64,000 bases of DNA from SAR202 cluster bacterium Casp-Chloro-G4 (lineage in GTDB: Bacteria; Chloroflexota; Dehalococcoidia; Lucifugimonadales; JADFKI01), in assembly GCA_002816705.1 (NCBI GenBank), contig MUCK01000021.1, forward strand, positions 1 to 64,000, written 5' to 3'. Under the pieces are notes generated by a model. It did no database searches. It had not been told where the DNA came from and saw only the letters and a program-made list of their open reading frames with translations. Positions within the stretch are counted from its first letter, which is position 1. Every line of letters starts with the position of its first letter. Made by a program: the position numbers and the translations under genes. Shown piece by piece: positions 18,609-26,756 of the stretch.

Positions 18609-19532
18609 ATGACAAGCGGTCAACAGGGATTCTCATCTAGCACAGCTGGTCTGGCTCTTGAAAAGCCGGCCAAAATACTGGTTGTCGATGATGAAGACAT
18701 CATTAGGGTTCTCCTTGACGAGATTTTGTCGGAGGAAGGCTATAAGGTCTACCAGGCCGAGGACGGCAGGGAGGCTGTTGCTCTTTTAGAAAAGGATAGC
18801 TTCGATCTTATAATCAGCGACATGGTGATGCCTGAGGTCAGTGGTATAGAGGTTCTGCAGGCAGCATTCCGCATAGACCCTCATTATTCAGTCATCATGA
18901 TTACGGGGTACCCCTCTGTGGACACCGCCGTAAAATTAGTTAGCATGGGTGCCGCCGACTATATCACCAAGCCATTCAACGTCGACCTCATCAAGGTTAC
19001 TGTTGCCAAAGTGCTCGCGATGAGGAAATTGGGCAACACATCGGGGGAGAACGACTCCGGCGACACCTTCGGACTGATCGACCCTGTTACAGGGGCGTAC
19101 AATCTGCAGATGTTCTCCGGGCTACTAGATAACGAGGTCTCCAGGTCCCAATATAGGACGCATGAGATGTCACTTCTCTTGATGGAAATCGACAAGTTCG
19201 AGACCTACGTCGGCAAGGGCGGCGCGGCCGCCGGTGATCAGCTGACGCGAACGCTATGCAAGGTAATCAACGAACGGCGTCGGCCTGGCGATGTCCTGGG
19301 CCGCTCCGGATCATCCGAATTCGCCCTTCTGCTGCCAGAGACCGGCAGGGAAGAAGCCGAGGCACTAGGCCATCTGATTCGCAAGGGCGTCGAGTGGAAC
19401 TTCACTATAAGCGCCGGCATCGCCAACTTCCCCAGGGACGCTCGCGAGCCGGAGCCAGTCTTCACCACCGCCAAGTCGGCCATGGAGGCCGCGAAGCAGC
19501 GCGGTGGCGATACAATTCTAATGCCTAAGTAG
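18609..19532 (+). CDS. Response regulator with degenerate GGDEF domain
   Basis: 307 aa. N-terminal receiver with ILVVDDED, phospho-Asp71 (ISDMVMPE) and the Lys of YITKPFN. A GGDEF-type domain follows from about residue 155 (LIDPVTGAYNLQMF). Its signature loop reads GSSEF (234-238), so the second Gly and the metal-binding Asp are both replaced by Ser; diguanylate cyclase activity is doubtful. ATG 18609 has AGGAGGG 5 nt upstream, which decides the start over the longer frame from 18501. Confidence 0.88.
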   Translation: MTSGQQGFSSSTAGLALEKPAKILVVDDEDIIRVLLDEILSEEGYKVYQAEDGREAVALLEKDSFDLIISDMVMPEVSGIEVLQAAFRIDPHYSVIMITGYPSVDTAVKLVSMGAADYITKPFNVDLIKVTVAKVLAMRKLGNTSGENDSGDTFGLIDPVTGAYNLQMFSGLLDNEVSRSQYRTHEMSLLLMEIDKFETYVGKGGAAAGDQLTRTLCKVINERRRPGDVLGRSGSSEFALLLPETGREEAEALGHLIRKGVEWNFTISAGIANFPRDAREPEPVFTTAKSAMEAAKQRGGDTILMPK

Positions 19533-19616
19533 GTTTCCTTTCCCCCTGCCTCCGCAGAAAAAGTTAGGCCGGAGTCTCGACTAAGGTCGGACATTCGGCC
19601 CCTTGTTCTGATGACT

Positions 19617-21035
19617 TTACCCCAACGAAACACCACCGAGACCTGGCTCCGTCATTGTCGTCGGGTCCAGAATTTCGTCAAGCTGCTCTGCCGACAGGTT
19701 GGTTTTGACCAACGCCACCTCTTTCACGGTCTGCCCTGTCATCTGAGCCTCGTGTGCGAGGGCGGCCGAGGCGTCGTAGCCAATGTGCGGCACCAAAGTG
19801 GTCACTATGGCTAGTCCACGGTCCACCATGTCCGGCCCCTTCTGTGTGGCCTTCAGTCCTCGAACGCACTGCTCATCCAGGTTCCTGGCCGCCGCCGCTA
19901 GAAGGTCTATTGACTGCAACAGGTTGTAGGCGCAGACGGGCATCATCACGTTTATCTCGAAGTTACCCGATTGCCCCCCCACAGTAATGGCAGCGTCGTT
20001 CCCTATGACGTGGGCTGCCACCTGGCATACGGACTCCGGAATTACCGGGTTCACCTTGCCGGGCATTATGGAACTGCCGGGCTGTACCTCCGGAAGCTCG
20101 ATCTCACCGATGCCAGCTCTCGGTCCCGACCCTAGCCAGCGGATGTCGTTGCATATCTTCATGAGGCTTACGGCCACTGTCTTGAGCGCTCCACTGGCCT
20201 CAACCACATTGTCCAATGTGTTCTGAGCCTGGAAGTGGTTTGTCGTTTCATGTACCTCCACGCCCAGCATATCGGTTAGCCTGGCGCAGACCTTCTTCGC
20301 GAAGTCCGGGTGGGTATTCACTCCCGTGCCAACTGCGGTGCCGCCCAGAGCGACCTCCGAAAGCTCCTCCTGGGCGTGGCGCACCCGCCTGATAGCCCGC
20401 TCCATCTGGCCTGCATGTCCCAGGAACTCCTGGCCAAGCCATATGGGCGTGGCGTCTTGCAGGTGAGTCCTGCCGGTCTTGATTACGGTCATGAACTCTT
20501 TGGACTTAATCTCCAGCCCCTGTTGTAGCTGCTTAAGCGCGGGCACAAGATCGTCGTTGATGGCCCTGAGGGCGGATACGTGAATGGCGGTGGGAATAAC
20601 GTCATTGGACGACTGACCGATGTTCACATGATCGTTAGGATGCACGGGCGTGCGAGAGCCAAGCACCCCGCCCATGATCTCGATGGCCCTGTTTGATATG
20701 ACCTCGTTGACGTTCATGTTGGTGGATGTGCCGGACCCGGTCTGGAATATATCCACGACGAACTGGTCGTCCAGCTTTCCGTCGACAACCTCCTGGGCAG
20801 CCTGAGTTATGGCATTCTTCAGGTCCTCGGGCAGCAGGCCAAGTTCGGCATTCGTCTGGGCAGCGGCCATCTTGATCTGCCCCAGCGCCCGGATGAACGA
20901 GCGGGGAAACCGAAGGTTGCTAATGGGGAAGTTGAGCACTGCCCGCATGGTGTTAGCGCCGTAGTATACGTCGGCCGGGACCTGGAACTCTCCCATGGAG
21001 TCGCGCTCGGTACGGAATTTGCCCTGCTCAGTCAA
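19617..21035 (-). CDS. fumC: Fumarate hydratase class II
   Basis: 472 aa. Interconverts fumarate and malate in the TCA cycle. Contains GSGTSTNMNVNEV, HPNDHVN-GQSSND, KTGRTHLQDATP and the signature GSSIMPGKVNPV of the fumarase/aspartase superfamily; length and motifs favour fumarase over aspartase, though aspartase cannot be fully excluded. Start is TTG 21035 with AAGGA 7 nt upstream. Convergent with the response regulator. Confidence 0.93.
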   Translation of the reverse strand: MTEQGKFRTERDSMGEFQVPADVYYGANTMRAVLNFPISNLRFPRSFIRALGQIKMAAAQTNAELGLLPEDLKNAITQAAQEVVDGKLDDQFVVDIFQTGSGTSTNMNVNEVISNRAIEIMGGVLGSRTPVHPNDHVNIGQSSNDVIPTAIHVSALRAINDDLVPALKQLQQGLEIKSKEFMTVIKTGRTHLQDATPIWLGQEFLGHAGQMERAIRRVRHAQEELSEVALGGTAVGTGVNTHPDFAKKVCARLTDMLGVEVHETTNHFQAQNTLDNVVEASGALKTVAVSLMKICNDIRWLGSGPRAGIGEIELPEVQPGSSIMPGKVNPVIPESVCQVAAHVIGNDAAITVGGQSGNFEINVMMPVCAYNLLQSIDLLAAAARNLDEQCVRGLKATQKGPDMVDRGLAIVTTLVPHIGYDASAALAHEAQMTGQTVKEVALVKTNLSAEQLDEILDPTTMTEPGLGGVSLG

Positions 21036-21173
21036 TTTATTGTCCTTTCAATTTAGTCTGCTTATCCAGCACGCTGAATCGCAAAACAATTGGTCGGTCC
21101 GCTAAACGATTATGTCCTTGGATTGATATGCAGTTTCTTAAAGGAAGATTGTTTGGCCCATTGATGGAAAAAA

Positions 21174-21812
21174 TTAAACGGTGGTTGCCATGAACTGCAC
21201 GGTTCGGTCAGCAATCTCCTGTTCGTGGCCTCTCAGGCTATGATCGGTTTCGGGTATCTCTCTAAACTGAACCGGCTCTCGGACCTCATCTAGTTCTCGC
21301 TGCAACTCCGCCGAGTCCACGATGCGGTCGTTTTGCCCCACTATGAAAAGCTTCGGCCTCTTGTCACCGCGTATGGGGGATGCTTGGACAGCCGAGATGG
21401 GCGGTGCGATTAAGATCAGGCTTGCAGCGTGCTTGTAGTTCCGCAGTCCCCGCAGTATGACGCCAGCGCCAAAGGAGTAGCCGACCAAGGCAATGCGCTT
21501 CTTATCGATTCCAGGCCAGTTGCGGGCCAGGTTCAGCGCAGCCTTGACGTCTTCCTGCTCCGTCTCCCCGTTGGTGAACTGCCCTTCGCTGCCCTCGACG
21601 CCCCGGAAGTTGAAGCGCAGCGTGGCAATGCCCAATCGGTCCGCGTTGGTGCATATCGCCGTTACGATTGGACTATCCATGTTACCCCGCAGAGTCGGGT
21701 GGGGATGGCAGACCACCAGCATCGGGTAGGGCTGAGCGAAGTCCTCCGGCGTCGACAGTATCCCCTCAAGGGCTGCCTTTTTGCTTTCAAATCCTACGGC
21801 TGTCTGTCTCAT
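21174..21812 (-). CDS. Alpha/beta hydrolase, copy 1
   Basis: 212 aa single-domain alpha/beta hydrolase. CHPHPTLRGNMD forms the oxyanion region, Ser nucleophile in GYSFGAG, acid Asp in VGQNDRIVD and His in TDHSLRG. The family (COG2945-like) includes short-chain esterases and peptidase-like proteins; substrate unknown. It lies 7 nt after a paralogue with the same motifs, so the pair probably arose by tandem duplication and is co-transcribed. Confidence 0.85.
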   Translation of the reverse strand: MRQTAVGFESKKAALEGILSTPEDFAQPYPMLVVCHPHPTLRGNMDSPIVTAICTNADRLGIATLRFNFRGVEGSEGQFTNGETEQEDVKAALNLARNWPGIDKKRIALVGYSFGAGVILRGLRNYKHAASLILIAPPISAVQASPIRGDKRPKLFIVGQNDRIVDSAELQRELDEVREPVQFREIPETDHSLRGHEQEIADRTVQFMATTV

Positions 21813-21819
21813 GCCGCCC

Positions 21820-22488
21820 CTACTGCACTTTGCCTTGATATTGCTGGCACAGCCACTCCTGAAAGAAATTGCCGGTCAATTCGCCAATGACGTCCAGGGA
21901 ATTTGCAAAAAAATGGTCGGCGCCCTGGATCAGCTCTATCTGCTTTGGGTCCGAGAATCGCTTTGCAAGAAAGCCGAACTGAGCCGCCGGAAAATCATGG
22001 TCGAACTCGCCGCAGATCAGGAGCTTCGGGTGAAGCATCTCATGGGCGCCCATCTCGTTGAAGACTCGGGAAGGGCAGGCTATGGACGCGATTGCCTGCG
22101 TCACTTCACCGTATGTCGACGCAATTAAGGCCACCGCTGCACCGAAGGAGTACCCAGCCAGCCCTATCCGGCTGGGGTCCACCTCGTCCTGTAAGGATAG
22201 GAAGCTGAGCGCCTCCACAGCGTCGCTGATTTCACCGGAACCTTCGTCGAAGGAGCCCTCGCTCAGTCCAACGCCACGAAAATTGAAGCGCAGGGCCGCG
22301 ATACCCGCCTCGCCAAGGTAGCGCACCAAGGCTGACACCACCGCGTTATCCATGTCGCCACCGTGCCTCGGATGTGGATGGCAGATCACCACTGCGGGGA
22401 GGCTGTCGCCGTCGTTCGGGAGGTGCAGCACTCCCTCCAGGGTTATGTCGCCGTTGGTGAAGCTGATATTTCTCTGTGATTTTGTCAT
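21820..22488 (-). CDS. Alpha/beta hydrolase, copy 2
   Basis: 222 aa from ATG 22488. Same layout as the adjacent gene: CHPHPRHGGDMDNAVV, FNFRGVG-SEG, nucleophile Ser in GYSFGAA, Asp in CGEFDHDFP and His in GADHFF. First gene of the two-gene unit. The frame is open to 22536 but similarity begins near MTKSQRNISF. Confidence 0.85.
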   Translation of the reverse strand: MTKSQRNISFTNGDITLEGVLHLPNDGDSLPAVVICHPHPRHGGDMDNAVVSALVRYLGEAGIAALRFNFRGVGLSEGSFDEGSGEISDAVEALSFLSLQDEVDPSRIGLAGYSFGAAVALIASTYGEVTQAIASIACPSRVFNEMGAHEMLHPKLLICGEFDHDFPAAQFGFLAKRFSDPKQIELIQGADHFFANSLDVIGELTGNFFQEWLCQQYQGKVQ

Positions 22489-22706
22489 TATTCGAAAGTT
22501 TGGCAAGCCTCTTTTACTGGGCCGCAAGCCAGTCAATCTTACGGTGAAGGGTTGGCTTTTGACAAGCAGGATTGTTAGAATTGGCGCAGTTACAGGCGCG
22601 GCGCAAACAACTAAAGCTCCTGACAGGTTCGCCTGGAAACGGCCCTATTGCCCCTGTGCGATAATTACTCTATCGAAAGATATTCCATCAACATTTGGAG
22701 GAAGAC

Positions 22707-23747
22707 ATGCGAGAGGTTGACCTGCGTAGCGACACCGTAACCAAACCGACGCCCGAGATGCGGAAAGCGATGGCCGAGGCTGAGGTGGGCGACGACGTCT
22801 TCAGCGACGACCCCACGCTGAACAGGCTGGAGGCGATGGCTGCGGAGCGTTTGGGCAAAGAGGCGGCCGTATTCGTCGCCAGCGGCACCATGGGCAACCT
22901 TGTTTCGGTGTTGACTCACTCCCAGCGCGGCGATGAGATCATCGTGGGGGACAAGTGCCACATATTCAGAAGCGAGGCTGGCGGCGCGTCCGCTCTAGGC
23001 GGCGTGGCCTATAACATTCTGCCCAACGACGAGCGAGGCATGCTGGACCCTGATCAGGTGGAGGCAGCTATCAAGCCGCCTAACGTGCACTTCACCCGCA
23101 CAGCCATGATCGGTCTTGAGAATACCCACAACGCCTGTGGAGGCTCCGCCCTGACGCCGGAAGACACCAAGGCCATAGCAGATGTGGCACATCGGCACGA
23201 GATTCCGCTGCACGTGGACGGCGCTCGTATATTCAACGCGTCGGTGGCGCTGGAGACGCCAGTGGCCGAGCTGGTCAAGGACGCCGACACGGTCACCTTC
23301 TGCCTTTCCAAAGGCCTGAGCTGCCCGATAGGCTCTATCATCGTAGGCAGTTCGCAATTCATCGACGGAGCGCGCAAGTGGCGCAAGATGGTCGGCGGCG
23401 GAATGCGACAGGTGGGCATCGTTGCGGCTGCGGGCATCGTCGCGCTGGACACCATGGTGGATCGCCTCGCCGAGGACCACGCCAACGCACGCAAACTGGC
23501 TCAAGGGCTGGCCCAGATTCCTGGCATTTCCATAGAGCCGGACAAGATGTACTCGAACCTGGTCTTTTTCGATATCAAAGACGGCGACCCGGCGGTGATA
23601 ATGCAGGAGATCAACAAGCGCGGGGTTAAGGGCGGCATGCCCACTCGGTCCTGGCGTTTCGTGACCCACTACGGCATCACGCCGGACGATATCGACTACA
23701 CGTTGGAAGTCATGGAGACCGTCATGCGTGATTTTTCCAGAAACTGA
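22707..23747 (+). CDS. Low-specificity L-threonine aldolase
   Basis: 346 aa PLP enzyme splitting threonine or allo-threonine into glycine and acetaldehyde. Begins with the family signature VDLRSDTVTKPT; contains GDDVFSDDPT, HVDGARIFNA (Asp binding the PLP pyridine N) and the PLP Lys202 in CLSKGLSCPIGS. ATG 22707 follows GGAGG by 6 nt; an ATG 12 nt earlier lies on the ribosome binding site and is not used. Monocistronic, closed by the hairpin at 23774. Confidence 0.93.
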   Translation: MREVDLRSDTVTKPTPEMRKAMAEAEVGDDVFSDDPTLNRLEAMAAERLGKEAAVFVASGTMGNLVSVLTHSQRGDEIIVGDKCHIFRSEAGGASALGGVAYNILPNDERGMLDPDQVEAAIKPPNVHFTRTAMIGLENTHNACGGSALTPEDTKAIADVAHRHEIPLHVDGARIFNASVALETPVAELVKDADTVTFCLSKGLSCPIGSIIVGSSQFIDGARKWRKMVGGGMRQVGIVAAAGIVALDTMVDRLAEDHANARKLAQGLAQIPGISIEPDKMYSNLVFFDIKDGDPAVIMQEINKRGVKGGMPTRSWRFVTHYGITPDDIDYTLEVMETVMRDFSRN

Positions 23748-23773
23748 ATCAAACCCAGGGACCACCATTAGGG

Positions 23774-23808
23774 AGAGGCAGGTCAACCTAAACTGACCTG
23801 CCTCTTTC
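23774..23808 (+). terminator. Intrinsic terminator after threonine aldolase gene
   Basis: 11-bp perfect stem (23775-23785 with 23794-23804, GAGGCAGGTCA arm), 8-nt loop, followed by TTTCCT. It lies 27 nt after the stop codon. Confidence 0.75.
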
Positions 23809-23930
23809 CTATTTCGCCCAATACAATTTCAGGCAAGGTTCGTGGTGAGTGCTGATTTCATCTAGTATCCTCGACGGAGTGGTGACTTGTAGCACCGAAT
23901 GTCATACGAAGCACATTCCTTAAAGGTTCC

Positions 23931-25151
23931 ATGCTCTTAGTCTTTCGAAATGCCCGGTTCCGCCTGCTGTGGATAAGCGTAATCATCAACTACGTTGGCC
24001 TGATGACGTACTTCACGGTGCACGGTTGGCTTGCCCTTACCGTAAGCGATTCGGCATTCTGGGTAGGCGCAACTGCTGGAGTTAGCGGGCTGGGACTCAT
24101 GGGATGCAGCGTCGTATCCGGCGTGCTGGTGGACAGGCTTAACCGCAAGAAGCTGATCATTGCCGCGCAGCTAGCTCAGGCCACGATGGCTCTGACCCTG
24201 GCGGTTCTGATCTTTACCGATCAGGTGGTGCTTTGGCACGTGATGCTGGTGGCGTTTCTCGACGGCACCTTCATGGCCATAAAAATCCCGTCGCGGTTTG
24301 CGCTGGTTCTGGATGTGGCAGGCCGCGAGAACTTGCTGAAGGGCACTGCCGCCAACTTCGCCGCCATGACGATGATGGGCATAGCAATTCCGCCTTTGGC
24401 CGGGTATATCGTTGGCGCGCACGACATAGCATGGGCCTACGTTATGATGAGCAGCGCCTTTGTCGTTTCCGCCATCGTCCTGGCGTTCCTTAGCGGCGTC
24501 ACGCCCATAGTGCGCGCACGCATATCCTCTCCTCTGCAAGACTTGAAGCAGGGCTTTCGCTACGCCATCACAACGCCCCAGGTGAGGGCTTTGCTACTGC
24601 TTACGCTTACGTCTGAAGCCTTCGGGTGGGCCCACGAGACGATGCTGCCTGTCATGGCGGGCAAGGTGCTGGAGGCTGGACCTCAAGGGCTGGGATACCT
24701 GCTGTCAGCAGGCAGCGCGGGCGCGCTGGTCTCCACGCTGACAATGTCCAGCATGGGCGATATCAAGAATAAGGGCAGGGTGCTGATAGTGGGCTACATG
24801 GGATTCGGTTTTTTCTTGATCATGTTCTCCCAGTCGCCCTGGCTACCGCTGTCCATGTTACTAATCGGTTTGGCCTACGCCAGCGTGGCGGTGTACGAGA
24901 CGACAGTTAGCACCTTGTTGCAGACCTCAGTCCCCGACGAGATGCGCGGGCGGGTGCTTAGCTTGCAGTCGCTTACCTGGGGCTTTACAGGCGCGTCAGG
25001 ATTTCACACCGGAGCCATAGCAGCACTGGTGGGAGCGCCGCTGGCCATCTCCATAGGCGGTGGCATGCTCATCCTGAACGGCCTGCGTATGGTCCGCGGG
25101 ATTGCCAGCCGATTCCAAGAGGCGCAGGTGGAGCCAGCGACCGGCGACTGA
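23931..25151 (+). CDS. Major facilitator superfamily transporter (enterobactin-exporter-like)
   Basis: 406 aa with about 11-12 helices. Reads like MFS_3/EntS-type exporters: FRNARFRLLWIS at the start, GVLVDRLNRKKLI between helices 2 and 3, PDEMRGRVLSLQSL in the second half. Exported compound unknown. ATG 23931 has AAAGG 4 nt upstream. Alone between a terminator and convergent small genes. Confidence 0.87.
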   Translation: MLLVFRNARFRLLWISVIINYVGLMTYFTVHGWLALTVSDSAFWVGATAGVSGLGLMGCSVVSGVLVDRLNRKKLIIAAQLAQATMALTLAVLIFTDQVVLWHVMLVAFLDGTFMAIKIPSRFALVLDVAGRENLLKGTAANFAAMTMMGIAIPPLAGYIVGAHDIAWAYVMMSSAFVVSAIVLAFLSGVTPIVRARISSPLQDLKQGFRYAITTPQVRALLLLTLTSEAFGWAHETMLPVMAGKVLEAGPQGLGYLLSAGSAGALVSTLTMSSMGDIKNKGRVLIVGYMGFGFFLIMFSQSPWLPLSMLLIGLAYASVAVYETTVSTLLQTSVPDEMRGRVLSLQSLTWGFTGASGFHTGAIAALVGAPLAISIGGGMLILNGLRMVRGIASRFQEAQVEPATGD

Positions 25152-25167
25152 GGCCGCAGCACTACGA

Positions 25168-25383
25168 TTATACGGACGTACAGAAAACTACTGAGGTACT
25201 CGGTCCGCGTTGTTGACGATTACTTCTGATGGGGCTTCTCCGAGGCCCTGCCTCCGCATTCAAGGTCAGTGGCTCATCATCTCGCTCATGGCCCTGGTTA
25301 TAGGGGATGCTTTTCGTCGCTATGGCGACTAGCATTCCACCTAGTATTGCGCCGCCAAGTACTGATGCAAGATACCTTTTCAT
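25168..25383 (-). CDS. Small membrane protein, hypothetical
   Basis: 71 aa from ATG 25383. One N-terminal hydrophobic helix rich in Gly (VLGGAILGGMLVAIA) followed by a polar, Arg-rich tail. No family recognised. It begins 13 nt after the stop codon of the SHOCT gene on the same strand, which is the main support; coding status is uncertain. Confidence 0.45.
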   Translation of the reverse strand: MKRYLASVLGGAILGGMLVAIATKSIPYNQGHERDDEPLTLNAEAGPRRSPIRSNRQQRGPSTSVVFCTSV

Positions 25384-25396
25384 TTCGGGCCTGCCT

Positions 25397-25648
25397 TTAT
25401 GCGTGCCTGATTCCTCCCCGGAGAGAGTCCTGCAACTCCTCAAACTGCTCGGTGGTAATCTCGCCACGAGCAAGTCTTAACCGGAGAATATCCATTGGGG
25501 TCTCTCCGGAATCTGGGGGCGTATTCTTGGAGCTAACGAGTTTGGAGACTCCCCATATACCCAGTCCTATTACCGCGACCCAGAACAGCATCATGCCCAT
25601 GCCAAAAAACGGCATCCACCACTGAAATCCTTGCTGAAAACCCCACAT
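25397..25648 (-). CDS. Small membrane protein with SHOCT domain
   Basis: 83 aa. An aromatic N-terminus (WGFQQGFQWWMPFFGMG), one transmembrane helix (about 18-40), a short linker, and a C-terminal SHOCT motif (ILRLRLARGEITTEQFEEL). SHOCT modules are short two-helix tails common at the ends of membrane or PH-like proteins. Function unknown. Confidence 0.8.
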   Translation of the reverse strand: MWGFQQGFQWWMPFFGMGMMLFWVAVIGLGIWGVSKLVSSKNTPPDSGETPMDILRLRLARGEITTEQFEELQDSLRGGIRHA

Positions 25649-25832
25649 TACCTGCTCCTTCGTGCCCTCGGAGTCATATCTGTATCGGAAGTTCGGCCTG
25701 TTTTAGACTCCGCCAGATGGCGCATTAGCCTAACATCAATTCTCGTCGGTTTGGTATGAAGGAATCATGAGGAAACCGACAAATGCATGAAGATGTCGTG
25801 AAATTCAGGGAATCAGAGGCAAGTTCCTTGAA

Positions 25833-25916
25833 ATGCGCCGCCACTACATAGAGCGCTGCACCGAACGCTTCGCCCCGCCCATGACCGAAGAGGAGGAGCG
25901 AAAGCTTGCGGCGTAG
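25833..25916 (+). pseudogene. Short coding remnant (27 codons)
   Basis: An in-frame stretch from ATG to TAG reading RRHYIERCTERFAPP then MTEEEERKLAA, preceded in the same frame by GIRGKFLEM. The composition is protein-like and matches the GC of the chromosome rather than the adjacent AT-rich gene. It looks like the preserved C-terminal tail of a lost gene, but I cannot name the parent. It could also be a real microprotein. Confidence 0.35.
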
Positions 25917-25973
25917 GGCTGCACGGGGGCGAAGTGGTCAGTGGTTACACATGATGGCCGATCGAGGTTGTGT

Positions 25974-26735
25974 TTACTCGCTGCAATCATTGGGCAATAG
26001 ATAATGTGGCAGAATCGGACTGTTAGCTGTCAGCATGATCGTAGAAAGCCACATCAAATGATCAAAGGCAACTGAGTTCGATCGGTATGATTGCCAACCT
26101 GGAAGTGCTTCCCCTTGCTCATCGACGAGATGAAGTGTACCGCTACCATCGCCGTAGTCAATAACAGAGCCCCTGTCCATAACAAAAATTCCATCGAGAA
26201 TTTCGTTTGAAGAAACGGAATTGTCCGACATGTAGCCTTCAACGGACCCTTTTATCGCGTCGAGGCTAACCTGAGATTCAAAGGCAAATATGAACCAAGG
26301 CGGATGACCTAAGAATCTTGAGCTATCATCGCCATTTGACATCAGTATTCCTGTAAAAGGAGCGGCCTGTAACTGTTTGAATCGGCGGGATTTATCGATG
26401 GATTCGGTCAATTCGGTACTTGTCAAATTTGTCTTAATCTCTCCTGCTGCTGATATGCCTTCTATGAAGAATAGACCGGGCTGGTCAGGTGTGAACGTAA
26501 ATGGATGGTCTTCGGTTACGACCACAACGTCGGTTTGTGCCGAAGTATTGCCGTGGCTGTCGATTATCTCCCCATGGCCAATCTCTAGCCTCCGAGGGAG
26601 GTAATCGCGTAAAAATCTGCGAAATGTTTTCTCGACAGATTCTCCTTTGTTTCCGGCATGGTTGAAGGTAGCTCGCACCTCTTCGAGCCGGGCCTTCATC
26701 TGTTTCTCTACCGCATCTATCTTGTCTTTCATCAT
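25974..26735 (-). CDS. DUF6602-type protein, possible PD-(D/E)XK nuclease fold
   Basis: 253 aa. An N-terminal helix (residues 1-25) is followed by NKGESVEKTFRRFLRDYLP, then GHGEIIDSHG, QTDVVVV and AAGEIKTNL. The Asp of TDVVVV and the Glu-x-Lys of GEIKT have the spacing and strand context of a PD-(D/E)XK nuclease core, which is my inference; the N-terminal half matches DUF6602 as I know it. Codon use is more AT-rich than the flanking genes and the surrounding 1 kb is sparse, consistent with recent acquisition. Proteins of this type are found as strays near restriction or other defence genes; none is seen nearby. Not a demonstrated nuclease. Confidence 0.65.
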   Translation of the reverse strand: MMKDKIDAVEKQMKARLEEVRATFNHAGNKGESVEKTFRRFLRDYLPRRLEIGHGEIIDSHGNTSAQTDVVVVTEDHPFTFTPDQPGLFFIEGISAAGEIKTNLTSTELTESIDKSRRFKQLQAAPFTGILMSNGDDSSRFLGHPPWFIFAFESQVSLDAIKGSVEGYMSDNSVSSNEILDGIFVMDRGSVIDYGDGSGTLHLVDEQGEALPGWQSYRSNSVAFDHLMWLSTIMLTANSPILPHYLLPNDCSE

Positions 26736-26756
26736 GGGAATACCCTCAATTCATCG

